A stretch of 64,000 nucleotides of DNA from Novosphingobium sp. PhB57 (GTDB lineage Bacteria > Pseudomonadota > Alphaproteobacteria > Sphingomonadales > Sphingomonadaceae), in the NCBI RefSeq assembly GCF_004342985.1, contig NZ_SMBO01000001.1, positions 806,001 through 870,000 on the forward strand. Reading direction: 5' to 3'. Below are positions 1-9,350 of the stretch, in pieces (within the stretch, counting starts at the first letter, position 1; each line of letters begins with the position of its first letter). The translations under genes and the position numbers were made by a program. The notes below the pieces were generated by a model. The model had not been told where the DNA came from. It did not search any database and saw nothing but the letters and a program-made list of their open reading frames with translations.

Positions 1-1509
1 AAGCGCGAGGACGACTTCGCCCAGTGGTACCAGGAAGTCATTTCCGAAGCCGAAATGGCCGAGGAATCGGGTGTTCGCGGGTGCATGGTCATCAAGCCGT
101 GGGGCTACGGCATCTGGGAGCGCATCCAGCGCCTCATGGATGACCGGATCAAGGCCGCCGGCGTCACCAACTGCTACTTCCCGCTGTTCATTCCGCTTTC
201 GTATTTCGCCAAGGAAGCCGAGCACGTCGAAGGCTTCGCCAAGGAAATGGCGGTCGTCACGCACCATCGCCTTGTCGGCGACGGCAAGGGCGGCCTCGTT
301 CCCGATCCCGAAGCGAAGCTCGAAGAACCGCTGATCGTCCGCCCGACTTCGGAAACGGTGATCGGCGCGGCCATGGCCCGCTGGGTGCAGTCCTGGCGCG
401 ACCTGCCGCTCATGGTGAACCAATGGGCCAATGTCGTGCGCTGGGAAATGCGCACTCGCATGTTCCTGCGCACCAGCGAGTTCCTCTGGCAGGAGGGCCA
501 CACCGCTCACGCCGACCGCGACGATGCCATGACCGAGACGCTGCGCGCGCTCGAAATGTACCGCGACTTTGCCGAGACCGAGCTGGCCATGCCGGTGATC
601 GCCGGCGAAAAGCCCGAGAATGAACGCTTCCCCGGCGCCGTCGCGACTTACTCGATCGAAGCCATGATGCAGGACGGCAAGGCGCTCCAGGCGGGCACTT
701 CGCACTACCTCGGCACGGGCTTCGCAGAAGCGGCCGGCATCCAATATCAGGACAAGGAAGGCACGCAGCAATACGCCCACACGACCAGCTGGGGCACTTC
801 CACCCGCATGGTCGGCGGCGTCATCATGACGCATGGCGACGATGACGGCCTGCGCGTTCCGCCGATGATCGCGCCGCAGCAGATCGTGATCCTGCCGATG
901 CTGCGCGACAACGACGAGGACGAGGCGCTGCTCGCTTATTGCGAAGACTTGCGCAAATCGCTGGTCACCCAGTTCGCCCTGGGCGAACCGCTGCGCGTCC
1001 TGCTCGACAAGCGTCCCGGCAAGGCCACGCAAAAGCGCTGGGCCTGGGTCAAGAAGGGCGTTCCGCTGATCCTCGAGATCGGCGGCCGTGATGCCGCCGG
1101 CGGACAAGTCTCGATGCTGCGCCGTGACAAGCTCTGGAACGAGGCTGCGAAGGCAAACTTCGTGGGCATGGCCAAGGATGCGTTCGTTTCACGCGCCGCT
1201 GCCGAGGTCGAGGATATCCAGACCGCGCTCTTCGCCGAAGCCAAGACCAAGCTGGACGCGAACATCTCGCGCGCGGACAGCTTCGACGAACTTGCCGCCT
1301 TCTTCTCGGAAGAAAAGCGCTACCCGGGCTGGGTGGAAGTCGAATGGTCGCGCCCCACCGGCGAAGCGCTCGAGGCCGTCGTCCAGAAGCTGAAAACGCT
1401 GAAGCTCACCATCCGCAACACCCCGCTCGATGCTGCGCCGGTGTCCGGCAATTGTGTGTTCACCGGCGGTCCGGCACTTGAGCGCATCTACGTCGCAAGG
1501 TCCTACTGA
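1..1509 (+). CDS. proS: Prolyl-tRNA synthetase, archaeal/eukaryotic-like class (5' end outside window)
   Basis: Cytoplasmic enzyme that charges tRNA-Pro with proline. The reading frame is open from the first base, and 502 codons plus a stop are visible, so only about ten N-terminal residues should be missing. The class II core is clear: motif 2 around WEMRTRMFLRTSEF (near 435-480) with the EGHTAH segment after it, and motif 3 as GGVIMTHGDDDGLRVPP (near 810-870). The chain ends in a C-terminal tyrosine (...YVARSY), and it lacks the long editing insertion of the E. coli type. Both are hallmarks of the archaeal/eukaryotic-like family. A DUF805 gene follows after 18 bases on the same strand. Confidence 0.95.
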   Translation, partial: KREDDFAQWYQEVISEAEMAEESGVRGCMVIKPWGYGIWERIQRLMDDRIKAAGVTNCYFPLFIPLSYFAKEAEHVEGFAKEMAVVTHHRLVGDGKGGLVPDPEAKLEEPLIVRPTSETVIGAAMARWVQSWRDLPLMVNQWANVVRWEMRTRMFLRTSEFLWQEGHTAHADRDDAMTETLRALEMYRDFAETELAMPVIAGEKPENERFPGAVATYSIEAMMQDGKALQAGTSHYLGTGFAEAAGIQYQDKEGTQQYAHTTSWGTSTRMVGGVIMTHGDDDGLRVPPMIAPQQIVILPMLRDNDEDEALLAYCEDLRKSLVTQFALGEPLRVLLDKRPGKATQKRWAWVKKGVPLILEIGGRDAAGGQVSMLRRDKLWNEAAKANFVGMAKDAFVSRAAAEVEDIQTALFAEAKTKLDANISRADSFDELAAFFSEEKRYPGWVEVEWSRPTGEALEAVVQKLKTLKLTIRNTPLDAAPVSGNCVFTGGPALERIYVARSY

Positions 1510-1527
1510 TCTGAAGGGGAAGAGGAC

Positions 1528-2112
1528 GTGTTGGGATCGATCAAGTACAACCTGACGAACCTGATGAACTTCAAGGGCCGGGATGCCCGGCAGACCTTCT
1601 GGTTCTACGTTCTCTTCCTCGTCGTGATCCAGTACGCCGTGGGCATGGTGATCGCCATGCCCATGATGGGCGGGATCATGAAGGGCGCCTTCATCGCCGC
1701 CCAGCAGGGCGTCTCCGGCGACGACATGAATGCCCGCGTCATGACCCAGATGGCGGGCTACATGCGCACGTCGATGACGGTCTCGACCATCGTGTCGCTC
1801 ACGGCAGGCCTGCTGCTGATCGCCTCGTTCGCCCGCAGGTTGCACGATTCCGGCAAGCCTGCCTGGATCTCGCTCCTGACATTCCTGCTTTCGGTCACGT
1901 CCAAGGCGATAGTCTGGTCCAGAATGGATGAAATCGTCTCCACCATGGAGAAGGTTTCCGCGGACAATCTGGAGACGGCTTTCGCCATGCAGTCGCGGAT
2001 GGTCACCGCGAGTCTGCTGGGATATCTCGCCATCCTGATCGTGATAATCTTCGGCGTCTGGCCATCCAATCCCGGCCCGAACCGCTACGGCGAGGCACCG
2101 GTTCGCTTCTGA
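1528..2112 (+). CDS. DUF805 domain inner-membrane protein
   Basis: A 194-residue membrane protein of unknown function. The DUF805 signature is present as RRLHDSGKPAW in the middle and WPSNPGPNRYGEAP at the C-terminus. Hydrophobic segments follow an N-terminal amphipathic stretch with FKGRDARQTFWFYVLF. The start is taken as GTG at 1528, with a purine-rich ribosome site (AGGGGAAGAGG) just upstream; the next codon, TTG, is also possible. A large loop between the second and third membrane spans is rich in Met and Gln. It lies 18 bases after proS and may be co-transcribed with it. No substrate or partner can be inferred. Confidence 0.8.
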   Translation: MLGSIKYNLTNLMNFKGRDARQTFWFYVLFLVVIQYAVGMVIAMPMMGGIMKGAFIAAQQGVSGDDMNARVMTQMAGYMRTSMTVSTIVSLTAGLLLIASFARRLHDSGKPAWISLLTFLLSVTSKAIVWSRMDEIVSTMEKVSADNLETAFAMQSRMVTASLLGYLAILIVIIFGVWPSNPGPNRYGEAPVRF

Positions 2113-2153
2113 CCCTCTTGCCAAGCCGGCTATCCGGCGTGACAAGCGCCTGC

Positions 2154-3506
2154 ATGAACAAGATTCTGGTCGCCGCAGCTCTTTCCGCCACGATCCTTTC
2201 CAGTCTTCCGGCAAGCGCTTCGGACGAAACTGGGCCCACGGCATCCGTCTCCGAAGCCCGCATGCGCACGGATGTCGCCAAGCTGGTCTCCTTCGGCACC
2301 CGTCACACGCTGTCGTCGGACACCGATCCCAGGCGCGGCATCGGCGCAGCGCGCCGCTGGGCTGCGGATGAATTCCGCAAGACGTCGAAAGCCTGCGGCG
2401 GCTGCTTCGAAGTGGTCATGCCAGAAGCGATGGTCAGCGGCACGCGCATTCCGGCGCCGGTCAAGATGGTCGATGTGGTCGCCATCCAGCGCGGCACCGA
2501 GCGGCCGAACGAAGTGGTGATCGTCGAGGCCCATATCGACAGCCGCGTAACCGATGTGATGGATGCCAAGAGCGATGCTCCAGGCGCCAATGACGACGGT
2601 TCCGGCACGGCGCTCGTCCTTGAAGCCGCCCGTGCCCTTTCCAAGCGCAAGTTTGCCGGCACCATCGTCTACGCAGCACTTTCCGGCGAGGAGCAGGGGC
2701 TCTACGGCGGCAAGCTTCTGGCGGACTACGCTAAGAAGCAGGGCTGGACGGTCAAGGCCGTGCTCAACAACGACATTGTCGGCGGCACGCATGGCTCCGA
2801 TGGGCTGGTCGACGACAAGAACGTAAGGCTGTTTTCCGAAGGCCCGCGCGCCGATGCCACGGACAAGACCCGTGCGGACGCCCGGCGCTTCGGCGGCGAA
2901 AACGACAGCCCGGGACGCAATGTCTCGCGCTTCATCGCCGAACTGGCGGGCCAAGTGCAGGACGACTTCGCCGTGAGGCAGGTCTGGCGCGCCGATCGCC
3001 TGGGCCGCGGCGGAGACCAGTTGCCCTTCCTCGAACAGGGCAATCCGGCCGTTCGCTTCTCGGTGGCCATCGAGGACTACGACCACCAGCACCAGGACCT
3101 GCGCACCGAGAACGGCGTGACCTACGGCGATACCATCGACGAGATGGACTTCGCCTATCTCGCCAAAGTGACGCGCCTCAACATTGCCGCGCTGGCAGCG
3201 CTTGCCGCCGCGCCGATGCCGCCGGCCCCCAGGGTCGATGCAGCGGTGAAGACCTGGACCGACGTCACCTGGAAGCCGGTTACCGGTGCCGCGGCCTATT
3301 CCGTCTGGCGGCGGCGCACCGATGCCCCCTCCTGGGAAGCGCAGCCGCTGGTGGCGCGTACCACGGAGACGAGCGTCAAGCTGGACGGCCTGCGCGGAGA
3401 CGACTGGATTCTCGGCGTTCGCTCCATCGCGACCGACGGTAGCGTCAGCCCGATCGCGGCAGCCGTACCGGGCGGAGGGTTTACTCCACTTGCCCAATTG
3501 CCTTGA
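2154..3506 (+). CDS. Secreted M28-family zinc aminopeptidase
   Basis: Predicted exported exopeptidase of 450 residues. The ATG at 2154 gives a good signal peptide (MNKILVAAALSATILSSLPASA); an upstream TTG at 2118 would spoil it. M28 metal-site motifs appear in order: EAHIDSR, GANDDGSGTA, SGEEQGLYGG, NNDIVGG and a late His in DYDHQHQDLRTENG, giving the two-zinc ligand set plus the general-base Glu. After the catalytic domain (about residues 25-365) comes a fibronectin-III-like tail of about 80 residues (VTWKPVTGAAAYSVWRRR). It probably trims peptides in the periplasm or medium. Peptide specificity cannot be read from the sequence. Confidence 0.88.
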   Translation: MNKILVAAALSATILSSLPASASDETGPTASVSEARMRTDVAKLVSFGTRHTLSSDTDPRRGIGAARRWAADEFRKTSKACGGCFEVVMPEAMVSGTRIPAPVKMVDVVAIQRGTERPNEVVIVEAHIDSRVTDVMDAKSDAPGANDDGSGTALVLEAARALSKRKFAGTIVYAALSGEEQGLYGGKLLADYAKKQGWTVKAVLNNDIVGGTHGSDGLVDDKNVRLFSEGPRADATDKTRADARRFGGENDSPGRNVSRFIAELAGQVQDDFAVRQVWRADRLGRGGDQLPFLEQGNPAVRFSVAIEDYDHQHQDLRTENGVTYGDTIDEMDFAYLAKVTRLNIAALAALAAAPMPPAPRVDAAVKTWTDVTWKPVTGAAAYSVWRRRTDAPSWEAQPLVARTTETSVKLDGLRGDDWILGVRSIATDGSVSPIAAAVPGGGFTPLAQLP

Positions 3507-3738
3507 TCCCTTCCTTGGTTGAATTTTACCGGTGGGATAGAGGGATGGGGGACATCTTTTTGCAGATATCCGGAAGACTGCCGCTCTGCGGGCAAGTGCC
3601 ATCGCCGCGAGGCTTGCTGGCACGGGGCGAAGTAAATCTTTGTTGTCGGGCAGCGGGTTGGCGTGACAGTCGCCAATCGGGAACAGCACAAGCCCACCAG
3701 TTTGGAGAACGGGCGATTTCGGGTAACGGTGGGCACAT

Positions 3739-4614
3739 ATGGCACTGACGCAGCATTTCGATTTTCTGCACGTCATTGCGGGCATGCTCGTCGGCGTGCT
3801 CGTGGGGCTGACGGGCGTGGGCGGCGGTTCGCTGATGACGCCGCTGCTCGTGCTGCTGTTCGGCGTAAATCCGCAGACGGCAGTCGGCACCGACCTTCTT
3901 TTTGCCGCCATGACCAAGATCGCGGGTTCTGCCGTCCACGGCAAGCGCGAGACGGTGGACTGGCGCATCGTGCGCCGCATGGCCTGCGGCAGCGTTCCCG
4001 CAGCAATCCTGACGCTCGCGACGCTTTCCTGGTTCGGCAAGGTCGGCAATTCGACCGAGCGCCTCATCATGGTTTCGCTGGCCGTGCTGCTGGGCGTCAC
4101 GGCGCTTGCGGTCATATGCCGCAAGTGGCTGCTGAGGCTCGCCCATGACATCGATCCGATCCAGCCCCGTTCGCGGGTGCTGACGGGAACCGTGCTGCTG
4201 GGCGCCGCCATCGGCGTTGCAGTCTCGATTTCCTCGGTCGGCGCTGGCGCCATCGGCATGACCGTGCTGCTGGTACTCTATCCCAAGCTCCCCGTGGCCC
4301 GCATCGTCGGTTCCGACATTGCCCATGCGGTGCCGCTGGCCCTCATCGCCGGCTTCGGCCACTGGATGATCGGCGACGTGGACTTCCCGCTTCTGGGGGT
4401 GTTGCTGATCGGCTCGATCCCGGGTGTCGTGATCGGCAGCTACTTGTCTTCCCACGCCTCGGACCGAATTCTCCAGCCCTTGCTGGCCTGCGTTCTGGCC
4501 GTTTCTTCCTGGCAGTTGTTCCTCAAGGCCAATGCCGGCGAAAAGCCTCATGCCGTGCCCGTCACCGCGCCGGCCGTGACGATCGCGGGCGAGGCGGCGG
4601 CCAAGCAGCCCTGA
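3739..4614 (+). CDS. TSUP (TauE/SafE-like) membrane permease
   Basis: A 291-residue integral membrane protein of the TauE/SafE/TSUP family, whose members move sulfite, sulfoacetate or other small organosulfur anions. The N-terminal half shows the family signature GLTGVGGGSLMTPLL followed by GTDLLFAAMTK, and the second half repeats the fold (SISSVGAGAIGMTVLL). It has about eight hydrophobic segments and a short hydrophilic tail. The 232-base region upstream holds no gene I can recognise. Neighbours (peptidase, RNase R) do not reveal the substrate. Family assignment is firm; the transported compound is unknown. Confidence 0.85.
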   Translation: MALTQHFDFLHVIAGMLVGVLVGLTGVGGGSLMTPLLVLLFGVNPQTAVGTDLLFAAMTKIAGSAVHGKRETVDWRIVRRMACGSVPAAILTLATLSWFGKVGNSTERLIMVSLAVLLGVTALAVICRKWLLRLAHDIDPIQPRSRVLTGTVLLGAAIGVAVSISSVGAGAIGMTVLLVLYPKLPVARIVGSDIAHAVPLALIAGFGHWMIGDVDFPLLGVLLIGSIPGVVIGSYLSSHASDRILQPLLACVLAVSSWQLFLKANAGEKPHAVPVTAPAVTIAGEAAAKQP

Positions 4615-4690
4615 ACCATTCTCGCGTACCGGGCGGCGGCATCGCCCCATCGGCATGCCGCCGCCATTGCAATGAAGGCCATTCCGGCGC

Positions 4691-6955
4691 ATGGCGGAAA
4701 CCATGCCTCCCAAGAACCGGCCCGAGCCTGGCCTCCCGACGCGCGAGCAAATCCTCGACTTCATCCAGAACTCGGCCGAACCCGTCGGCAAGCGAGAGAT
4801 CGCACGCACGTTCGGGCTGAAGGGTAACGAAAAGATCCAGCTCAAGGCGCTGCTGAAGGACATGGCCGAGGAAGGCCTGATCGACGGCAAGCGGACCGCG
4901 TTTCACCGCATGGGCGGGTTGCCCAAGGTTACCGTGCTGCGCGTCGTGGACGTGAGCGAGGGCGAGCCCATCGCCGTGCCGGACACCTGGGCGCCCGACG
5001 ATGCCACGCCGCCGCCGCGCATCCGCCTGATCGAGAAGGGCCGTTCGGCGCTCAAGAAGGGCGACCGGGTGCTGGCGCGCACGGAGGAAACGCAGACCGG
5101 ATGGCGTGCCTATCCGATGAAGAAGCTGATGCTGCGTTCCGAGCAGCTTCTCGGCGTTGTCGAGATCGATGGTGCAGGCAAGCCCTGGCTGGCGCCGGTC
5201 GACAAGCGCATCCGTAACTCCTCGCCGATTTCCGACCTGGGCGGTGCGGAAAAGGGCGAACTGGTGCTGGCCGAGCCGATCGGCCGTTCCGCGCGTCCCT
5301 CGGTCAAGATCACCGAAGTGCTTGGCGAGCCATTGGCGCCCAAGGCCTTCAGCCTGATCGCCATTCACAAGCACGGCATTCCGAACCATTTCGAGAGCGA
5401 GACGATTGCCGAGGCCGAAGCTTCGGCCAAGATGCCGCTCAGCCATGAACAGCGCGAAGACTTGCGGCACCTGCCCATCGTCGCCATCGACCCATCCGAC
5501 GCGCGCGATCATGACGATGCGATCTGGGCCAAGCCTAACGCGAAGGGCGGTTTCGACGCGCTCGTCGCCATTGCCGACGTGTCCTTCTACGTCCGTCCGG
5601 GCGGTGAGATCGACCGCGAGGCACGGCGCCGCGGCAACTCGGTCTATTTCCCCGACCGCGTCGTGCCGATGCTGCCCGAAGTGCTCAGCGCCGATGTCTG
5701 CTCGCTGCGCTCGGGCGAGGACCGCGCGGCCATGGCCTGCCATCTCAAGGTGGACGGGCAGGGCAAGGTCACCGAATGGCGCTTTACCCGCGCGCTGGTG
5801 CGGATCGACGAAGTCATCGCCTATGAGGAAGCCCAGGCCCGCATCGACGAGGGCAGGGCGGAGCACCATCTCCAGGACCTCTGGGCCTGCTGGAAGCTGT
5901 TGGCCGAGGCCCGCCAGGCGCGCGACCCGCTGGAACTCGAACTGCCCGAACGCCGGGTGAAGCTGGACGAGCAGGGCCGCATCACCGAAATCGCCATCCG
6001 CGAGCGGCTCGATGCCCACCGCGTTGTCGAAGACTTCATGATCGCCGCCAACGTGGCCGCGGCCAAGGCGCTGGAGGCCAAGGTGGCCCCGGTCGTGTAC
6101 CGCGTCCATGAGACCCCGAGCCGCGAAAAGCTGACCGCGCTCAAGGACTATCTGGCAACCTTCGGCCGCAATCTCTCGCTGGGGCAGGTCATCACGCCGG
6201 GCCTGTTCAACCGCATGCTCAAGGACATCGCGGACGAGAGCGAAAAGGCACTCATCATGGAAGCCGTGCTGCGCAGCCAGACCCAGGCCTATTACGGTCC
6301 GCGCAACGAAGGGCACTTCGGCCTCGCGCTCGCTTCCTACGCGCATTTCACCTCGCCGATCCGCCGCTATGCCGACCTTCTCGTGCACCGGGCGCTGGTC
6401 GATGCCTATGGGCTGGAGCAGCCCCGACCGCAGGGCGACATCCCGGCCACCTCGGGCCTTTCCGAACGCGACCGTGACGATCTGGGCCGGGTCAGCGATG
6501 CCATCAGCCAGGCCGAACGCCGGGCGATGGAAGCCGAGCGCGAAACCATCGACCGCTATGTCGCCGCCTGGCTCTCGGGCCGCGTGGGCCAAGTGTTCGA
6601 CACGCGCATCACTGGCGTGCGGAAGTTCGGCTTCTTCGCCACGATCATCGGCCTGGGCGGCGACGGCCTCGTGCCGGTCTCGACCCTGGGCGACGAGCGC
6701 TTCGGCTATGACGAAAAGGCGCAAGTCCTGGAAGGCGAGAGCAGCGGCACCGCCTATGCCATGGGCCAGATCCTGCGGCTGCGACTGGCGGAAGCCAATC
6801 CGCTGACCGGTGCACTCAAGTTCGAACTGGAAGAAGGCGGCGGCCGCATCGAACCGCGCGGCCGGCCGCAGCCCCTGAAGAAGAAGGGCAAGCACTTCGT
6901 CTCGCCCCGCGGCCGACCGGGGAATATCCGGCACCAGGGGTGCAAGAAGAAGTAG
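4691..6955 (+). CDS. rnr: Ribonuclease R
   Basis: A 754-residue processive 3'-5' exoribonuclease that degrades structured RNA. In order: an N-terminal winged-helix-like segment (PTREQILDFIQNSAEPVGK), cold-shock-type OB folds, the RNB catalytic domain with the aspartate cluster in IDPSDARDHDDAIW (about residues 266-279), the SPIRRYADLLVHRAL signature, an S1 domain (about 631-715, ITGVRKFGFFATI) and a lysine/arginine-rich tail. Length is normal for RNase R and longer than RNase II. An in-frame ATG at codon 5 is an alternative start. It ends against a hairpin shared with the convergent uspA gene. Confidence 0.95.
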   Translation: MAETMPPKNRPEPGLPTREQILDFIQNSAEPVGKREIARTFGLKGNEKIQLKALLKDMAEEGLIDGKRTAFHRMGGLPKVTVLRVVDVSEGEPIAVPDTWAPDDATPPPRIRLIEKGRSALKKGDRVLARTEETQTGWRAYPMKKLMLRSEQLLGVVEIDGAGKPWLAPVDKRIRNSSPISDLGGAEKGELVLAEPIGRSARPSVKITEVLGEPLAPKAFSLIAIHKHGIPNHFESETIAEAEASAKMPLSHEQREDLRHLPIVAIDPSDARDHDDAIWAKPNAKGGFDALVAIADVSFYVRPGGEIDREARRRGNSVYFPDRVVPMLPEVLSADVCSLRSGEDRAAMACHLKVDGQGKVTEWRFTRALVRIDEVIAYEEAQARIDEGRAEHHLQDLWACWKLLAEARQARDPLELELPERRVKLDEQGRITEIAIRERLDAHRVVEDFMIAANVAAAKALEAKVAPVVYRVHETPSREKLTALKDYLATFGRNLSLGQVITPGLFNRMLKDIADESEKALIMEAVLRSQTQAYYGPRNEGHFGLALASYAHFTSPIRRYADLLVHRALVDAYGLEQPRPQGDIPATSGLSERDRDDLGRVSDAISQAERRAMEAERETIDRYVAAWLSGRVGQVFDTRITGVRKFGFFATIIGLGGDGLVPVSTLGDERFGYDEKAQVLEGESSGTAYAMGQILRLRLAEANPLTGALKFELEEGGGRIEPRGRPQPLKKKGKHFVSPRGRPGNIRHQGCKKK

Positions 6956-6971
6956 CGATTCAAGGCTTGTT

Positions 6972-6994
6972 CGTCCCGGACCCGATCCGGGACG
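6972..6994. terminator. GC-rich hairpin between convergent rnr and uspA
   Basis: Perfect 9-bp inverted repeat CGTCCCGGA / TCCGGGACG with a 5-base loop, 17 bases after the rnr stop and 36 bases before the uspA stop on the other strand. There is no T-run, so it is a weak candidate for a factor-independent terminator. The same core recurs at 45409-45433 in an equivalent convergent position, so it may be a dispersed repeat. Confidence 0.5.
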
Positions 6995-7029
6995 GCGGCC
7001 TTCTCAGGCGAACGATAGGCTTCGCGGTA

Positions 7030-7485
7030 TCAGCTCAGGCGCTCGATCGCTTCGGCGTCGAGGGTACCGGGGATTACGAAGACCGGGCAGGGCATCTGCC
7101 CCAGTCCGGCGCCGGTGAAGTGCGTGACGAGCGGCCCCGGTCCGCCCTCCTTGGCAGCGCCGAGCACGAGGGCCGAAACCTCTCCGTGCTCTTTCAGGTA
7201 TTCGCGCACGATCTTGATGTCTTCTCCCATGCGAACGGAGATGACCGGCATCTTAGCGCCTTGTGATAAAAGGTTTCCGGCAGCGGCCGTCACCAGCGTC
7301 TCGGCGCGGGCGCGGGCCTCTTCCTCGATGGTGGCCTGGACCCCTCCGAAAGCATTGAACGGCTGGGGTGGAACCACGGCGAGAAGATGCAGCGCGCCAT
7401 CGGTCTTCGCGGCGCGGCGCGCGGCGAATTGCAAGGCCACCAGCGCCTCTTCCGTTTCGTCCACGATGACCAGGTAGATGCGCAT
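7030..7485 (-). CDS. Universal stress protein A family
   Basis: A 151-residue single UspA domain (Rossmann-like, cytoplasmic). It begins MRIYLVIVDETEEALVALQF and carries the late nucleotide-binding type loop LVLGAAKEGGPGPLVTHF, ending CPVFVIPG, which resembles the ATP-binding G-2x-G-9x-G(S/T) pattern. The ribosome site GAGGAAA lies 6 bases before the ATG. The gene is divergent from pdhC, with 166 bases between the two start codons, and convergent with rnr. Such proteins respond to starvation or oxidative stress in other bacteria, but the stimulus here is unknown. Confidence 0.85.
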   Translation of the reverse strand: MRIYLVIVDETEEALVALQFAARRAAKTDGALHLLAVVPPQPFNAFGGVQATIEEEARARAETLVTAAAGNLLSQGAKMPVISVRMGEDIKIVREYLKEHGEVSALVLGAAKEGGPGPLVTHFTGAGLGQMPCPVFVIPGTLDAEAIERLS

Positions 7486-7651
7486 GGGTTTCCTCTCGAT
7501 GCGGGCTTATCGGGCTATTCAGGTCATGGTGCAAGCCATCACGAATGCGAAAAAAGGATCGTAAAGGCGCTTGTGCGCGCGCGCCAACTTGTCCAAGGAA
7601 AGGCGGACCCCGCATACCTCCCCAAGGAAAACAAGGGACACACAAGCTTCC

Positions 7652-8965
7652 ATGCCAATCGACATCAAGATGCCCGCCCTGTCCCCCACTATGGAAGAGG
7701 GAAAACTGGCAAAATGGCTGGTTAAGGAAGGCGACACCGTCAGCTCCGGCGATATCATGGCCGAGATCGAGACCGACAAGGCCACGATGGAGTTCGAAGC
7801 CGTCGACGAAGGCACGATCGGCAAGATCCTGATTGCCGAAGGTACCGACGGCGTGAAGGTCGGAACCGTGATCGCCATTCTCGCCGGTGAAGGCGAAGAC
7901 GCCAGCGCCGTTTCGGCTGCACCGGCTGCTGCTTCCGCTCCTGCCAAGGCGCCCACGGAAGCCAAGGCCGAAGCGCCGAAGGCTGCCGCACCTGCGCCTG
8001 CCGCCTCCGCTCCTGCGCCTGCCGCTTCGAAGGAAGGCCGTATTGCCGCCTCGCCGCTCGCCAAGCGGATCGCCGCAGACAAGGGCGTCGACCTCGCTGC
8101 CGTGAAGGGCTCCGGCCCCAACGGCCGTATCGTGCGCGCCGACGTGGAAGGCGCCAAGTCCGCGCCGGCCAAGCCTGCCGCCGCAGCACCTGCTCCCGCC
8201 GCCGGTTCGGCCGAAGCCAAGGCCCCGGCTGTCGAGATGGCGGCGGAAACCCGCGCGCTGCTCGACGACCGCATCCCGCACTCGGTCGAGAAGCTGTCGG
8301 GCATGCGCAAGGTCATCGCGCGCCGCCTGACGCAGTCGATGCAGGAAGCGCCGCACATCTACCTCACCGTGGACGTGCGCCTCGACAAGCTCATGGCCCT
8401 GCGCGCCGAGATCAACTCCATGCTCGAAAAGCAGGGCGTGAAGGTCTCGGTCAACGACATGTTGATCAAGGCCCTCGGCCGCGCTCTGATCGACGTGCCG
8501 GAGTGCAACGTGACCTTCGCCGGTAACGAGCTGATCAAGTATGCGCGCGCCGACGTATCGGTCGCCGTCTCGATCCCGGGCGGTCTGATCACCCCGATCG
8601 TTCAGAACGCCAACGGCAAGTCGTTCTCCGAAATCGCCAAGGCGACCAAGGATCTCGGCAAGCGCGCCAAGGAAGGCAAGCTGCAGCCGGGCGAGTATCA
8701 GGGCGGCACCGCCTCGATCTCGAACATGGGCATGATGGGCATCAAGCAGTTCACCGCCGTGATCAACCCGCCGCAGGCGACGATCATCGCCGTGGGCGCG
8801 GGCGAGAAGCGTCCGTGGGTCATGCCCGACGATTCGCTGGGCGTCGCCACCGTCATGAGCGCAACCGGCAGCTTCGACCACCGCGCGGTGGACGGTGCCG
8901 ACGGTGCCCGCCTGATGGCCGCATTCCGCGAATACATCGAAACGCCGCTGGGCATGGTCGCCTAA
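7652..8965 (+). CDS. pdhC: Pyruvate dehydrogenase E2, dihydrolipoamide acetyltransferase
   Basis: The E2 core of the pyruvate dehydrogenase complex, 437 residues. One N-terminal lipoyl domain (1-76) carries the lipoylated lysine at K43 in ETDKATMEF. An Ala/Pro/Lys-rich swinging linker follows, then the peripheral-subunit binding domain (about 130-165, [16 protein letters not shown]) and the catalytic domain ending with the HxxxDG active-site motif ([15 protein letters not shown]). Start ATG 7652 matches the E1-beta lipoyl N-terminus ([17 protein letters not shown]) in this same window. It is the first gene of pdhC-thioesterase-lpdA; the E1 genes lie far away at 55.4-57.9 kb. Confidence 0.96.
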   Translation: MPIDIKMPALSPTMEEGKLAKWLVKEGDTVSSGDIMAEIETDKATMEFEAVDEGTIGKILIAEGTDGVKVGTVIAILAGEGEDASAVSAAPAAASAPAKAPTEAKAEAPKAAAPAPAASAPAPAASKEGRIAASPLAKRIAADKGVDLAAVKGSGPNGRIVRADVEGAKSAPAKPAAAAPAPAAGSAEAKAPAVEMAAETRALLDDRIPHSVEKLSGMRKVIARRLTQSMQEAPHIYLTVDVRLDKLMALRAEINSMLEKQGVKVSVNDMLIKALGRALIDVPECNVTFAGNELIKYARADVSVAVSIPGGLITPIVQNANGKSFSEIAKATKDLGKRAKEGKLQPGEYQGGTASISNMGMMGIKQFTAVINPPQATIIAVGAGEKRPWVMPDDSLGVATVMSATGSFDHRAVDGADGARLMAAFREYIETPLGMVA

Positions 8966-9346
8966 GTGACCGAGACACGACGTGACCCGGTGATCCGGGT
9001 CACTGCCATGCCGGCCGACGCCAATGCCTACGGAGACATCTTCGGCGGCTGGCTGATGAGCCAGATGGACATGGGTGCCGGCCTCGTCGCCGCCCGTCGC
9101 TCGCGCGGACGCGCGGTGACGGTGGCGATGGACGGGATGCAGTTCCACCTGCCCGTAAAGGTAGGTGACGAAGTCTCGGTCTACGGCGAGATCCAGCGCG
9201 TGGGCCGGACTTCGTTGACCATCGCCATCGAAGCCTGGCGCCGGCATCGGCACGAAGAGGAAGAAGTGAAAGTGACGCAGGCCGTGTTCACTTTCGTCGC
9301 GGTGAACGAATTCGGTCAACCGCGCGCCATCGATCAGGAGAAGTAA
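8966..9346 (+). CDS. Hotdog-fold acyl-CoA thioesterase inside the PDH E2-E3 operon
   Basis: A 126-residue YciA/acyl-CoA thioesterase-type hotdog protein expected to hydrolyse acyl-CoA to free acid and CoA. Family features: MPADANAYGDIFGGWLMSQMD, with the long central helix and a catalytic Asp in GDIFGGW, then MQFHLPVKVGDEVSVYGE and the C-terminal VFTFVAVNEFGQP. GTG start at 8966 immediately follows the pdhC stop (TAAGTG), and lpdA starts 4 bases after its own stop. It is therefore very likely translated with the two PDH subunits. Chain-length preference is unknown. Confidence 0.88.
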   Translation: MTETRRDPVIRVTAMPADANAYGDIFGGWLMSQMDMGAGLVAARRSRGRAVTVAMDGMQFHLPVKVGDEVSVYGEIQRVGRTSLTIAIEAWRRHRHEEEEVKVTQAVFTFVAVNEFGQPRAIDQEK

Positions 9347-9350
9347 GACA

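Noticed and set aside
3680..3702. GGAAC-N15-GTT upstream of the TSUP permease as an EcfG promoter
   Set aside because: The spacer is one or two bases short of the accepted 16-17, and there is no independent hint of stress control.
2130..4259. 709-codon minus-strand open frame across the M28 and TSUP genes
   Set aside because: It crosses two well-supported genes and their spacer, and shows no domain or start signal.
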